Assembly: GCF_024323335.1 (NCBI RefSeq)
Contig: NC_066584.1
Span: forward strand, 237,813,494 to 237,877,493
Direction: 5' to 3'
Origin: Lathyrus oleraceus
Lineage: Eukaryota; Streptophyta; Magnoliopsida; Fabales; Fabaceae
Length of the DNA: 64,000 nt
The position numbers and the translations under genes are program-made. This document shows, piece after piece, positions 20,359 to 30,259 of this stretch. Position 1 is the first letter of the stretch, and the number at the start of each line of letters is the position of its first letter. The notes beneath the pieces were generated by a model that worked only from the letters and a program-made list of their open reading frames with translations, had not been told where the DNA came from and did no database searches.

Positions 20359-22005
20359 GTGAGAGATGGCAGCCATTCTGAATTGAAGAGGAAGACTTGC
20401 ACCTACAGTTTTCACCGTGAGCCATTGACATCTTTGGTAGAGTTGAGCAATCTTGTGACCGGGGGTAATCAAAAGGTGTTTGTTGATCAATATGGGGATA
20501 TTCTGACACTGTTGAAGATGGTGGTTGACCCAGTACCTCTGCAGACTCTCCTACAGTTCTATGATCCAGAGCTCCATTGCTTCACCTTTCAGGATTATCA
20601 GTTAGCACCTACTCTTGAAGAATATTCCATCCTGATGAATGTCCAGATCAGATATCAGGTGCCCTTTCTGGATGTGCCAAAGGAGGTTGATTTCAAGGTT
20701 GTTGCTAAGACTCTTTATTTGAGTATCAAAGAAGTGAGTGACAATTGTAAGTCAAGTGGTGATGTTGTGGGTCTGCCTGTGAAGTATCTGGTGAGGATGG
20801 CTAAGGAAGAAGCAAAGAAAGGAAATTGGGAAGCTTTCAATGCTCAGTTGGCTATGATGATCTATGGAGTTGTGTTGTTCCCGAGTATGCCTAATTTTGT
20901 GGATCTTGCTGCTATCACTATTTTCATTGGAGGAAACCCAGTTCCTACTTTGTTATCTGACACTTATTATGCTATACACAGTAGGCATGGTAAGGGTGGA
21001 GCTATCAGGTGTTATCTCCCATTGCTGCTCAGATGGTTCTTGTCTTTCCTGCCAACCGGTGGACCTTTTGTGGATACTCAGAACACTCATAAGTGGACTC
21101 AGAGGATCATGTCTCTCACTTCCTACGATATCAAGTGGCAAGCTTACATGTTGAATGTGCGTAATGTCATCTTGAGTTGTGGAGAGTTTCGTAACGTTCC
21201 ACTCATAGGGACTAAGGGTTGCATCAACTACAACCCGGTTCTTTCTCTTCGTCAGTTGGGGTTTGTTATGAATGGAAGACCACTAGATGCTGAGATAGTT
21301 GAGAGTGTGTATTTTGAGAAGCGGAGTGACCGTGCTAGATTGGAGCAAGTAGGGAGAGCTTGGAAGACTATTGGTGTCAAAGATGGAGCTGTGTTAGGGA
21401 AGAAGTTTGCAGTTGTTATGCCTGCTTACCTTGATTGGGTCAAGGAGAGAGTTGAGACTTTGTTGTTGCCCTATGATAGGATGGAGCCATTGCAAGAACA
21501 ACCACCTTTGATACATTCTGAGAATGTGCCCGCTGAGTACTACAAACGAGCTTTAATGGAGAATCGCCTGTTGAAAGAGAAGGAACAAGATACCCAGATG
21601 GAGCTTTACAAAGCCAAAGCTGATAAGTTGAACTTGGCTCATCAACTCAAAGGCGTGCAAGGTGAAGATGCTATCAGATTGAAGAGCAAGAAGAGGTCTT
21701 GTGAGGAGATAGAGACATTGTTGAATGAAGAACACCGTGAGTGCTTGAGGTTGCAAAGAGCGGAAGCCAACTACCAGAAGAAGATACGGGACTTGGAAAA
21801 GCAGCTTAAGGATAAAGATGTTCAGTTGAAGAAGGAAGTAGACCTGAGGCATGCATCAGAGAGCTAGCTTGGAGAAGAAGCTGTGGAGCTCAGAAGACAA
21901 CTGAAGGAGAAGCTCACTCCTTTGCCTGAGTGTTCAGAGTGTGACTTGTTGATAGACCAGTGCCAGTATCTGAAGACTCTTATTCCTGGAGGAAGATTTT
22001 CTTAG
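20359..22005 (+). CDS. E2 ORF1 protein, plant-mobile-domain-like with C-terminal coiled coil
   Basis: ORF1 upstream of gag is a defining Ogre trait; its function is unknown. The first 330 residues look like the plant mobile domain / DUF7745 type: LQFYDPELHCFTF, LAPTLEEYSILM, MIYGVVLFPS, NPVPTLLSDTYYAI, GGAIRCYLPLLLRWF and LRQLGF, each matched in E3's ORF1. From about residue 395 it is a charged coiled coil. A TAG at 21865-21867 cuts off the last 45 residues, which continue in frame to a proper stop at 22003-22005. No in-frame ATG lies near the start. The open frame runs back to 20311, and the first usable codon is GTG at 20359, so the original start may be lost or supplied by splicing. Confidence 0.8.
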
Positions 22006-22411
22006 ATTGTATCTGTTGTTTATGTTGAGAATCACCTCCAGGATTGTTGGATGAGATTTATTGTTGTACTCTGATCCTGTGGATCTTTGCTTGAATTATG
22101 TTGTATGATCCTTGTTGCTCATGTCTATGGATGAGGTTGTTGATGTTTCACCTTGTGCTTATTATCCTGTGTAGTTCGCTTCTTTGTTGTTCATATTGCA
22201 GGTTGCCATTTCTTGAAAGATGAAAATAGGCTCTTGAATGCCTAAGAAATGAACATATCATATGCATCATACGCATCATAAGCATCATACACATATCATC
22301 TTGCATTACAGGTGTTCTTGAACGAGACTTCTCACTCTGGTTCCTGTTTTAGGCAGGATTGGTGATCAACGTCCGCACCGCTACGCAACGAGACTGAATC
22401 AACAGAGGAAT
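22006..22411 (+). other. Spacer between ORF1 and gag of E2
   Basis: About 400 bp, T-rich, with several ATCATA(C/A)GCATCATA repeats (22255-22300). The words TTTTAGGCAG just before gag resemble a 3' splice site, as does CTGTCTCAGGCATTATTGG at the same place in E1 (near 7600). Splicing into gag is possible but unproven. No gene is seen. Confidence 0.5.
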
Positions 22412-23617
22412 ATGGATCAAGTTTAGGCAGAGTTAGCAGAGATGAGGGTTAGCATGGCCCAATTCATGAATATGATGCAAGGAGTTGTTCAAGGGCAAGA
22501 GGAGCTGCGTGCCTTAGCCCAGAGACAGGAAGTTGTGATTCCACCGGTCAACCGTGCTTCACCAGAGGGGGTCCCTGTTAATGAAGATGCTGCTGCTACT
22601 ATTCCCGTCAACAACTATGCCGTGGGTGATGAGTTGAGGGGTATCAGAATTAATGGACAGCCTCTTGTTGCAGAGACTGTCAATGTCAGAGCAACCCGTG
22701 CTCCAATTCGTCATCCTGCTCCGTTGGTTGACAGACAGGAAGATATGTTTACACTTCTCAGTGATGAAGACGATGTGGGAAGAATTGAAGAGAGGGATAG
22801 GAAGATTGATGCCCTAGCTGAGAAGATCCGAGCCATGGAGTGTCAGAACTCTTTGGGGTTTGATGTAACAAATATGGGTTTGGTGGATGGACTGAGAATT
22901 CCCTACAAATTCAAGGCGCCATCCTTTGACAAATATAATGGCACTTCTTGTCCTCGCACCCATGTGCAGGCCTATTACAGAAAAATCTCCGCATACACTG
23001 ACGACGAGAAGATGTGGATGTACTTTTTCCAGGATAGCTTGTCTGGAGATTCCTTGGACTGGTACATGGAGTTGAAGAGGGAATCCATTAAAAGCTGGAG
23101 GGATTTGGGTGAAGCCTTCTTGAGGCAGTACAAGCATAATATGAATATGGCTCCGAGCCGAACTCAGTTACAGAGCTTGTGTCAGAAGTCTGGTGAAAGC
23201 TTCATGGAGTACGCCCAGAGGTGGCGTGAGTTAGCTGCAAGGGTGCAACCTCCGATGCTGGAGAGGGAGTTCACCGATATGTTTATTGGAACACTGCAGG
23301 GTGTGTTCATGGACCGGATGGGGAGCTGCCCGTTTGGTAGTTTCTCTGATGTGGTTATTTGTGGAGAGAGGACAGAGAGCCTTATTAAAGCAGGGAAGAT
23401 TCAGGATGTTGGTCCCTCGTCTTCTAGTTCAAAAAAGCCATTTTCTGGGGCACCCCGAAGGAGGGAGGGGGAGACTAATGATGTGCAACACAGGAGGAAT
23501 GTGAACAGAGGACATTATCGCCAGGTTGCTGCTGTGACTATCCCAGCACCCCAACATCAACCTCAGCAACAACAGAGAGGACAACAACATCAACAACAAC
23601 AACAACGCCCGTTTTAG
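22412..23617 (+). CDS. E2 Gag core
   Basis: Frame from the likely start ATG at 22412, whose fifth codon is already a TAG (22424-22426) where E1 has Gln (MDQVQKEL). The long open part begins at 22442. It carries the retrotransposon Gag domain: RIPYKFKAPSFDKYNG, WMYFFQDSLSGDSLDWY, SWRDLGEAFLRQYKHN, FMEYAQRWREL and the C-terminal KKPFSGAPRRREGE. A Gln/His-rich tail follows. TAG at 23615-23617 ends it; the frame goes on without shift in the next segment. Gag would assemble the particle. Confidence 0.9.
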
Positions 23618-23629
23618 CCGAGACAGAGA

Positions 23630-24571
23630 ATGCCGGATCGTCGTTTCAACCCGTTACCTATGACATATGCTGAGTTGCTTCCCGAATTGCTCAGATTGGG
23701 GTTTGTTGAATTGCGTACTATGGCTCCTTTGACGAAGATACCTGCTAGGTATGATGCCAATGTTCGTTGTGACTTCCATTTCGGTGCACCAGGGCACCAT
23801 ATTGAGAACTGTCGGGCTTTTCATCATAAGGTCCAGGATTTGATTGACGCCAAAACAATCAACTTCGCTCCTGTTCCGAATGTTGTGAACAACCCTATGC
23901 CTCAACATGGTGGGCCCAGGGTGAATAATGTGGAAGGTGAGGAGGCCTTAGACTTGGTAGTCAATGTTGATGAGGTTCAGACATCGATGTGTGTTGTGAA
24001 AGAGCGTTTGTTGAAAGGGGGAGTGTTCCCGGGCTGTGATGAGGGCTGTTCAGACTGTGAAGATTCAGAGAATGGTTGTGAAAAGTTGAAGAGAGGTATC
24101 CAGGGACTGATTGATGAGGGTTGCCTACAGTTGACTCGGGCTGAGAAAGATCGTGGAATGGTGTCAACTGTCACCATTTATTTCAAACCGTCCGAGGGTC
24201 CTGGACGTGCCCCAAGAAATGTTAATGCACCCACAACCGTTGGTACTCCTGTTACCATATCTGCTCCAGTAACTGTTGGTGCTCCCACTACTATTGTTGC
24301 TTCTGATAGAAGATCTGTTGAGAATAGTAGAGCAGTGCCGTGGAGATATGATAATGCTTACCGCAACAAAAGAAGGGCAGAAAGTCAAATCAAACCAGTA
24401 AGTCAGGCTCCAGTGACCATTGGTGTGCCAATCAAAGCTCCAGTAATTATTGGTCCGGTTGTGGACAATGTAGGGGGACCAGGAGGTTTCACTAGAAGTG
24501 GTCGTCTGTTTGCACCACAGACTCTGAGAGATAACAATGCTGAGGCTCTTGCCAAAGCAAAGGGTAAGTAA
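23630..24571 (+). CDS. E2 Gag C-terminal part with CHHC-type knuckle
   Basis: Same frame as the Gag core. It has PLPMTYAELLPELLRLGFVELRT, split by E3 and E1 as PIPMTYVELYPSLI and PMPYSVLLPRLI. A zinc-knuckle-like motif follows: C-D-F-H-F-G-A-P-G-H-x4-C, with His in place of the second Cys of the usual CCHC knuckle. Later come a Cys-rich segment (PGCDEGCSDCEDSENGC) and Val/Thr/Pro repeats (VGTPVTISAPVTVGAPTT). TAA at 24569-24571 stands where E1 has Gln (AKGKQ). Probably nucleic-acid binding. Confidence 0.85.
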   Translation: MPDRRFNPLPMTYAELLPELLRLGFVELRTMAPLTKIPARYDANVRCDFHFGAPGHHIENCRAFHHKVQDLIDAKTINFAPVPNVVNNPMPQHGGPRVNNVEGEEALDLVVNVDEVQTSMCVVKERLLKGGVFPGCDEGCSDCEDSENGCEKLKRGIQGLIDEGCLQLTRAEKDRGMVSTVTIYFKPSEGPGRAPRNVNAPTTVGTPVTISAPVTVGAPTTIVASDRRSVENSRAVPWRYDNAYRNKRRAESQIKPVSQAPVTIGVPIKAPVIIGPVVDNVGGPGGFTRSGRLFAPQTLRDNNAEALAKAKGK

Positions 24572-24634
24572 GATGTTGTTGAGGAAGAAGGACCTGTACA
24601 GAAAGAGGCGCCTGAGGGTTCATTTGAGAAAGAT

Positions 24635-25731
24635 GTGGAGGAGTTTATGAAGATTATTAAGAAGAGTGATTATAAGATTATGGATCAGCTGAATCAAACT
24701 CCGTCCAAAATCTCTATCCTCTCATTGCTATTGTGCTCTAAGGCACACCGTAATGCCTTGCTAAAAATGTTGAATTTGGCTTACGTGCCTCAAGAGATTT
24801 CTGTCAATCAATTGGAGGGTGTTATTGCTAATGTGAGCACGAGGCATGGTTTGGGGTTCACGGACCTGGATCTGACACCTGAGGGTCGTAACCATAACAA
24901 AGCTCTACATATCACCATGGAGTGTAAAGGTGCCGTATTGTCGCATGTGTTGGTGGATACTGGCTCCTCGTTGAATGTGTTGCCCAAGAAGACTTTGAGC
25001 AAGATTGATGTTGAAGGGGTTGTCCTCACTCCAAGCGATCTCATTGTTCGTGCTTTTGATGGATCCAAACGGTCTGTTTTTGGTGAAGTCACGTTGCCAG
25101 TAAAGATAGGCCCGGAGGTGTTTGATATTATCTTCTATGTGATGGATATTCAACCAGCATATAGTTGCTTATTGGGGCGTCCCTGGATACATGGGGCTGG
25201 AGCAGTGTCGTCAACTCTCCATCAGAAGCTGAAGTATGTATGGAATGGTCAGATTGTAATTGTGTGCGGCGAGGAAGACATTCTGGTGAGTCGTTTATCC
25301 TCTTTCAAGTATGTGGAGGTGGATGGCGAGATCCATCAAACTCTGTGCCAAGCATTCGAGACCATTGACATTGAGAGGGTGGCTTTTGCTGAGCAGAAGA
25401 AGCCAAGTGCCTCAATTGCGTCCTACAAGCAAGCTGTGGAGGTTGTCAAGTCTGGCAATGCAGAAGGCTGGGGCAAGATGGTTGACTTGCCCGTGAAAGA
25501 AGACAAATTCGGTGTTGGTTATCAACCTCTTCAAGCAGAGCAGGGTGTTCAGACAGGGCCGAGTAGCTTCACCAGCGCTGGGTTGATGAACCATGGCGAC
25601 GTCTTTGCAGCCAGTAGTGAAGATGGTGACAGTGACTATGATGTGGACAACTGGGTGCGTCCGTGCGCTCCAGGGGAGGTGGTGAATAATTGGACAGCCG
25701 AAGAAGTGGTCCAAGTTACTCTTCAGACAGA
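24635..25731 (+). CDS. E2 aspartic protease and linker
   Basis: Continues the gag frame. The conserved KKSDYKIMDQLNQTPSKIS precedes a retropepsin domain with active site VLVDTGSSLNVLP (D108 of the open frame from 24635) and LLGRPWIHGAG. The linker SYKQAVEVVKSGNAEGWGK and NNWTAEEVVQVTLQ leads to the intron donor at 25732. Without splicing, translation ends at TAA 25733-25735, giving Gag-Pro only. With splicing it continues into RT. Splicing would thus set the ratio of Gag-Pro to Gag-Pro-Pol, as proposed for Ogre. Confidence 0.9.
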
Positions 25732-25977
25732 GTAATTTTCTTTTGTTTTTCATTTTTGCATAGAAAACCCTATGTTCTGCCCGGGGCGTAGTGGTTCATT
25801 GTAGGGCCACATCATGTTTTCAATGATTATCATTAATAAAGGACGTTTTGCAAACAATTTTGTGCTCACTGTCTTTCTGTTTTTATTTTTCACTTTCAAA
25901 ACAATAAAAATGGCAATGTTTTTTGTTTTTTGTGACTTTCTTGAACTCTTTTCTAAAATAAAGCATTAAACATGCAG
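25732..25977 (+). other. E2 intron between protease and RT
   Basis: GT donor at 25732 (CAGA|GTAATTTTC) and AG acceptor at 25976-25977 (CATGCAG|AATCG), 246 bp, T-rich before the acceptor. Excision fuses the protease and RT frames with no stop, with the intron after the second base of a codon. E1 has the same donor (AAAGA|GTAATT) and acceptor (ATGCAG|A), and E3 the same phase. Confidence 0.85.
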
Positions 25978-27385
25978 AATCGATCTTACGGACTCCACTA
26001 TAAACAGTTCTGTTATGGCTCGGTATGATTTCAATAATCCCATCTACCAAGCTGAAGAGGAGAGTGAGGAAGATTGTGAACTCCCCAAAGAACTGGTCAG
26101 ATTATTGAAGCAGGAGGAAAGGGTCATCCAACCTCATCAGAAAGAATTGGAGATTATTAACCTTGGTACTGAGGACGCCAAAAGAGAGATCAAAATCGAG
26201 GCTGCTTTGAAGGAAGATATCAAGAGAGGGCTGATTGAAATGCTGAGAGAATATGTGGAGATATTCGCCTGGTCGTATCAAGATATGCCTGGGTTGGATA
26301 CAAATATTGTGGTGCACAGGCTACCTCTCAGAGAAGATTGCCCTTCAGTAAAGCAGAAGTTGCGTAGAACTAGTCCTGATATGGCGGTCAAGATCAAAGA
26401 AGAGGTTCAGAAGCAGTGGGATGCGGGTTTTCTGGCAGTGACCAATTATCCCCCGTGGGTGGCCAACATTGTGCCCGTGCCGAAGAAGGATGGTAAAGTC
26501 AGGATGTGTGTCGATTACCGAGATTTAAATAGAGCCAGTCCAAAAGATGACTTCCCATTACTTCACATTGATGTATTGGTTGATAACACAACTCAATCCT
26601 CGGTTTTCTCTTTCATGGATGGATTCTCTGGCTATAATCAGATTAAGATGGCGCCAGAAGACATGGAAAAGACGACATTCATTACACCTTGGGGCATGTT
26701 CTGCTATAAGGTGATGCCATTTGGGCTGAAGAATGCCGGTGCCACCTATCAGAGGGCTATGACGACTCTCTTTCATGACATGATGCACAAAGAAATTGAA
26801 GTGTACGTGGATTATATGATTGCGAAGTCTCAAACAGAAGAGGAGCACTTGGTAAACCTGCAGAAGTTGTTTGAAAGGCTGAAAAAGTTCAAACTGAGGC
26901 TGAATCCAAACAAGTGTACGTTTGGAGTGAGATCCGGGAAGCTGTTAGGCTTCATTGTCAGTGAGAAAGGGATTGAGGTTGATCCAGCGAAAGTCAAAGT
27001 TATTCAAGAATTGCCTGAACCAAGAACTGAAAAGCAGGTTCGTGGGTTTTTAGGGAGATTGAACTACATTGCACGATTCGTATCTCACCTAACTGCCACG
27101 TGTGAACCGATATTCAAATTGCTAAGAAAAAATCAAGCAATCAGGTGGAATGATGATTGTCAGAAAGCTTTTGATAAGATAAAAGAGTATTTGCAGAAAC
27201 CTCCAATCCTTATACCTCCAGTTCCTGGGAGCCCTCTGATAATGTACCTTTCAGTGACTGAGAACTCGATGGGATGTGTATTGGCACAGCATGACGAGTC
27301 TGGTCGAAAAGAGCATGCTATATACTACCTTAGCAAAAAGTTTACCGACTGTGAAACAAGATATTCACTGCTCGAGAAAACTTGA
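25978..27385 (+). CDS. E2 reverse transcriptase and gypsy RNase H, first part (YVDD broken)
   Basis: Second exon. Numbered from the Met at 26015, RT motifs are VPVPKKDGKVRMCVDYRDLN (153-172), FSFMDGFSGYNQ with D202, MPFGLKNAGATYQR (234-247) and the catalytic box, which reads YVDY at 264-267 instead of YVDD. The TAT codon at 26813-26815 replaces the second catalytic Asp. The connection (LGFIV, VRGFLGRLNYIARF) and RNase H start (SMGCVLAQHDESG, YYLSKKF) follow. TGA at 27383-27385 replaces a Cys codon kept in E1 and E3 (TCCALAW). Both changes should abolish RT function. Confidence 0.92.
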
Positions 27386-29452
27386 TGTGCTTTGGCCTGG
27401 GCTACTCGCCGACTAAGACAGTATATGTTGAACCATACTACCTTATTGATTTCTAAGATGGATCCAGTGAAATACATCTTTGAGAAGCCGGCTCTCACCG
27501 GACGTGTTGCTCGTTGGCAGATGATTTTAACAGAATATGATATCCAGTATACATCGCAGAAGGCCATCAAAGGTAGTATTCTGTCAGACTACCTCGCCGA
27601 GCAACCAATCGATGATTATCAGCCGATGATGTTTGAATTCCCTGATGAAGACATCATGTATTTAAAGATGAAAGATTGTGAAGAGCCCCTTGTCGAGGAA
27701 GGACCGGATCCTGATGACAAGTGGACATTGATGTTTGATGGGGATGTAAATGTGAATGGTAACGGTGTTGGGGCAGTGCTTATTAATCCTAAAGGTGCAC
27801 ATATACCTTTTTCTGCCAGACTGACTTTTGACGTAACCAACAACGAGGCTGAGTACGAGGCTTGCATCATGGGGATAGAAGAAGCCATCGATCTAAGGAT
27901 CAAAACTCTGGACATCTATGGACATTCCGCTCTGGTGATTAATCAAGTCAATGGAGATTGGAATACTCACCAGCCGCATTTGATTCCTTATCGAGATTAC
28001 ACTAGAAGGATCCTGACTTTCTTCAAAACAGTGAGGCTGTATCATGTCCCACGAGATGAAAATCAGATGGCTGATGCCTTGGCTACTTTGTCTTCTATGA
28101 TCAAAATTCATTGGTGGAATCATGTGCCATACGTTGCGGTGAATCGACTCGAGAGGCCTGCGTATGTGTTTGCAGCCGAGTCTGTTGTTGATGAGAAACC
28201 GTGGTACTATGATATCAAGAATTTCCTCAAAAGCCAGGAGTATCCTGAAGGAGCGTCAAAGAATGACAAGAAGACCCTGAGAAGGCTAGCTGGAAGCTTT
28301 TATTTGAATCAGGATGATGTGTTGTACAAGAGGAACTTTGACATGGTTCTGCTCAGATGCGTGAATAGACACGAAGCAGACCTGTTGATGCAGGAAGTGC
28401 ACGAAGGATCTTTCGGTACCCATGCTGGTGGTCATGCAATGTCCAAGAAGTTGCTGAGAGCCGGTTATTACTGGATGACTATGGAGTCCGATTGTTTCAA
28501 ATACGCTCGGAAGTGCCATAAATGTCAGATCTATGTTGATAAGGTGCATGTACCACCAAGCCCTCTGAATGTCATGAATTCGCCTTGGCCGTTCGCGATG
28601 TGGGGCATCGATATGATTGGGAAGATTGAACCTACTGCTTCTAATGGGCATCGCTTCATCCTAGTTGCGATTGACTACTTCACCAAGTGGGTGGAAGCAG
28701 CTTCTTATGCCAACGTTACCAAGCAAGTGGTTGCCCGGTTCATTAAGAAGGAAATCATTTGTCGTTATGGGGTTCCTGAGAGAATCATCACTGACAATGG
28801 TTTGAATCTCAATAACAAGATGATGAAGGAGCTTTGCAAAGATTTCAAGATTGAACATCATAATTCTTCTCCCTACAGACCCAAGATGAATGGTGTTGTA
28901 GAGGCGGCTAACAAGAACATTAAGAAGATTGTGCAGAAGATGGTCGTGACGTATAAGGATTGGCATGAGATGTTGCCTTTTGCTTTGCATGGGTACCGTA
29001 CCTCAGTACGTACGTCGACCGGGGCAACCCCTTACTCCCTTGTGTATGGTATGGAAGCAGTCCTGCCTGTTGATGTGGAGATTCCTTCTCTGAGAGTCTT
29101 GTTGGATGTCAAGCTGGACGAAGCTGAGTGGATTCGAACAAGGTTTAACGAGTTGAGCCTTATCGAAGAGAGGCGGTTAGCAGCGGTGTGCCATGGGCAG
29201 TTGTATCAGAGAAGGATGAAGAAAGCCTTTGATCAGAAAGTGCGTCCTCGAAGCTATCAGCCAGGTGATCTAGTTTTGAAGAGGATCCTTCCTCCCGGTA
29301 CAGATAACAGGGGCAACTGGACTCCGAATTATAAAGGTCCGTATGTTGTTAAGAAGGTCTTCTCCGGTGGAGCCTTGATGCTTACAACTATGGATGGTGA
29401 AGATTTTCCGTCCCCTGTTAACTTAGATGTAGTCAAAAAATACTTCGCATAA
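27386..29452 (+). CDS. E2 RNase H, archaeal-type RNase H and integrase
   Basis: In frame with the RT exon after the TGA. Residues from the Met at 27392: end of RNase H (1-70); a second, archaeal/plant-type RNase H at about 110-235 with D116 (FDGD), E154 (NEAEYEA) and D228 (ENQMADAL), but IYGHS at 175-179 where E1 and E3 have YGDS, so one catalytic Asp is His. Integrase follows with zinc ligands H337, H344, C375, C378. Its core has D407 (WGIDMIG), D468 (ITDNG) and E504 (NGVVEAANK), exactly 35 residues between the last two. The C-terminal NYKGPYVV is a GPY/F motif. Integrase looks intact. Confidence 0.92.
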   Translation, partial: CALAWATRRLRQYMLNHTTLLISKMDPVKYIFEKPALTGRVARWQMILTEYDIQYTSQKAIKGSILSDYLAEQPIDDYQPMMFEFPDEDIMYLKMKDCEEPLVEEGPDPDDKWTLMFDGDVNVNGNGVGAVLINPKGAHIPFSARLTFDVTNNEAEYEACIMGIEEAIDLRIKTLDIYGHSALVINQVNGDWNTHQPHLIPYRDYTRRILTFFKTVRLYHVPRDENQMADALATLSSMIKIHWWNHVPYVAVNRLERPAYVFAAESVVDEKPWYYDIKNFLKSQEYPEGASKNDKKTLRRLAGSFYLNQDDVLYKRNFDMVLLRCVNRHEADLLMQEVHEGSFGTHAGGHAMSKKLLRAGYYWMTMESDCFKYARKCHKCQIYVDKVHVPPSPLNVMNSPWPFAMWGIDMIGKIEPTASNGHRFILVAIDYFTKWVEAASYANVTKQVVARFIKKEIICRYGVPERIITDNGLNLNNKMMKELCKDFKIEHHNSSPYRPKMNGVVEAANKNIKKIVQKMVVTYKDWHEMLPFALHGYRTSVRTSTGATPYSLVYGMEAVLPVDVEIPSLRVLLDVKLDEAEWIRTRFNELSLIEERRLAAVCHGQLYQRRMKKAFDQKVRPRSYQPGDLVLKRILPPGTDNRGNWTPNYKGPYVVKKVFSGGALMLTTMDGEDFPSPVNLDVVKKYFA

Positions 29453-30259
29453 ATTGACCCGCTGGACAAAAGGGATAAAAGAGTCCAGGCAAAATAGGGC
29501 ATCCCGGCGAACCAAGAAAAAAGAAAGAGGTTCGAGCAAAAGTTAGGGATAAAGAATGAAAAGAATATGTACACCCGGTAAGTCGAAAACCCGCAAGGGC
29601 GGCTTAGGAAAAAATGGGTATCCCGGTGGATTGAAAACCCGAAAGGGCGATCCAGGCAAAAGAGGGATTAAAGCGAAGACTACAGTCTGAGTTATCTGTA
29701 CTTCATCGCGCTTCATCGTCTATCATCTCGAAGGATGTGATCGGTCCAGTCATTCTTCTCAGAAAGCAAGGAATTTGGGGGAAGATTGAGGATCTGTGAG
29801 TCATAACAGAATTGGGAAATAGTGGATGCCGTGTTCACATTGCCAATAGGATAGTTTATTTCCTTTTGTGCGCAATTACCTCTTTCTAGGAATTGCTTCC
29901 TGATGTATTTTCCTTTTCAGGCCCATTTTCAATCAATAAAAGTCGTTATTCAGATAAATTGCTCTCTTGTTTTTATTTTACTGTTTTGTTTGCAAAAACG
30001 TCCGAATTTTTTATAAACATTGCATATAAAAAAAACACATGAAGGCTAGACAATAACATGCAAAAAGATAAAACATTGGAAAATCATTTTGAATGTTGAG
30101 TACACATGGGTGTATCTTGTCCATACAATCCCCTGGGGCATGTATGTCTTGCTGTTTTGCAGGTTATTACCTTTGATTCCTGGCTGAAGCAGATAAGCCA
30201 CGATTTGTTCAGAGGCGTTTCAGCACTGTCCAGAAATGTGAAAAGTTGGGTTGTCTAAA
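29453..30259 (+). other. E2 3' UTR, proximal part
   Basis: Follows the integrase stop. It has repeated phrases of the type (C/G)GAAAACCCG(A/C)AAGGGCG(G/A) and TCCAGGCAAAA (29455-29665), also found after integrase in E3 (48640-48830) and E1 (2300-2530). CAATCAATAAAAGTCG (29931) contains an AATAAA word that could serve polyadenylation of a short transcript. No gene is seen. Confidence 0.65.

Noticed and set aside
22814..23137. Minus-strand 107-codon frame inside E2 gag
   Set aside because: Shadow of the Gag core, which has clear domain motifs on the plus strand.
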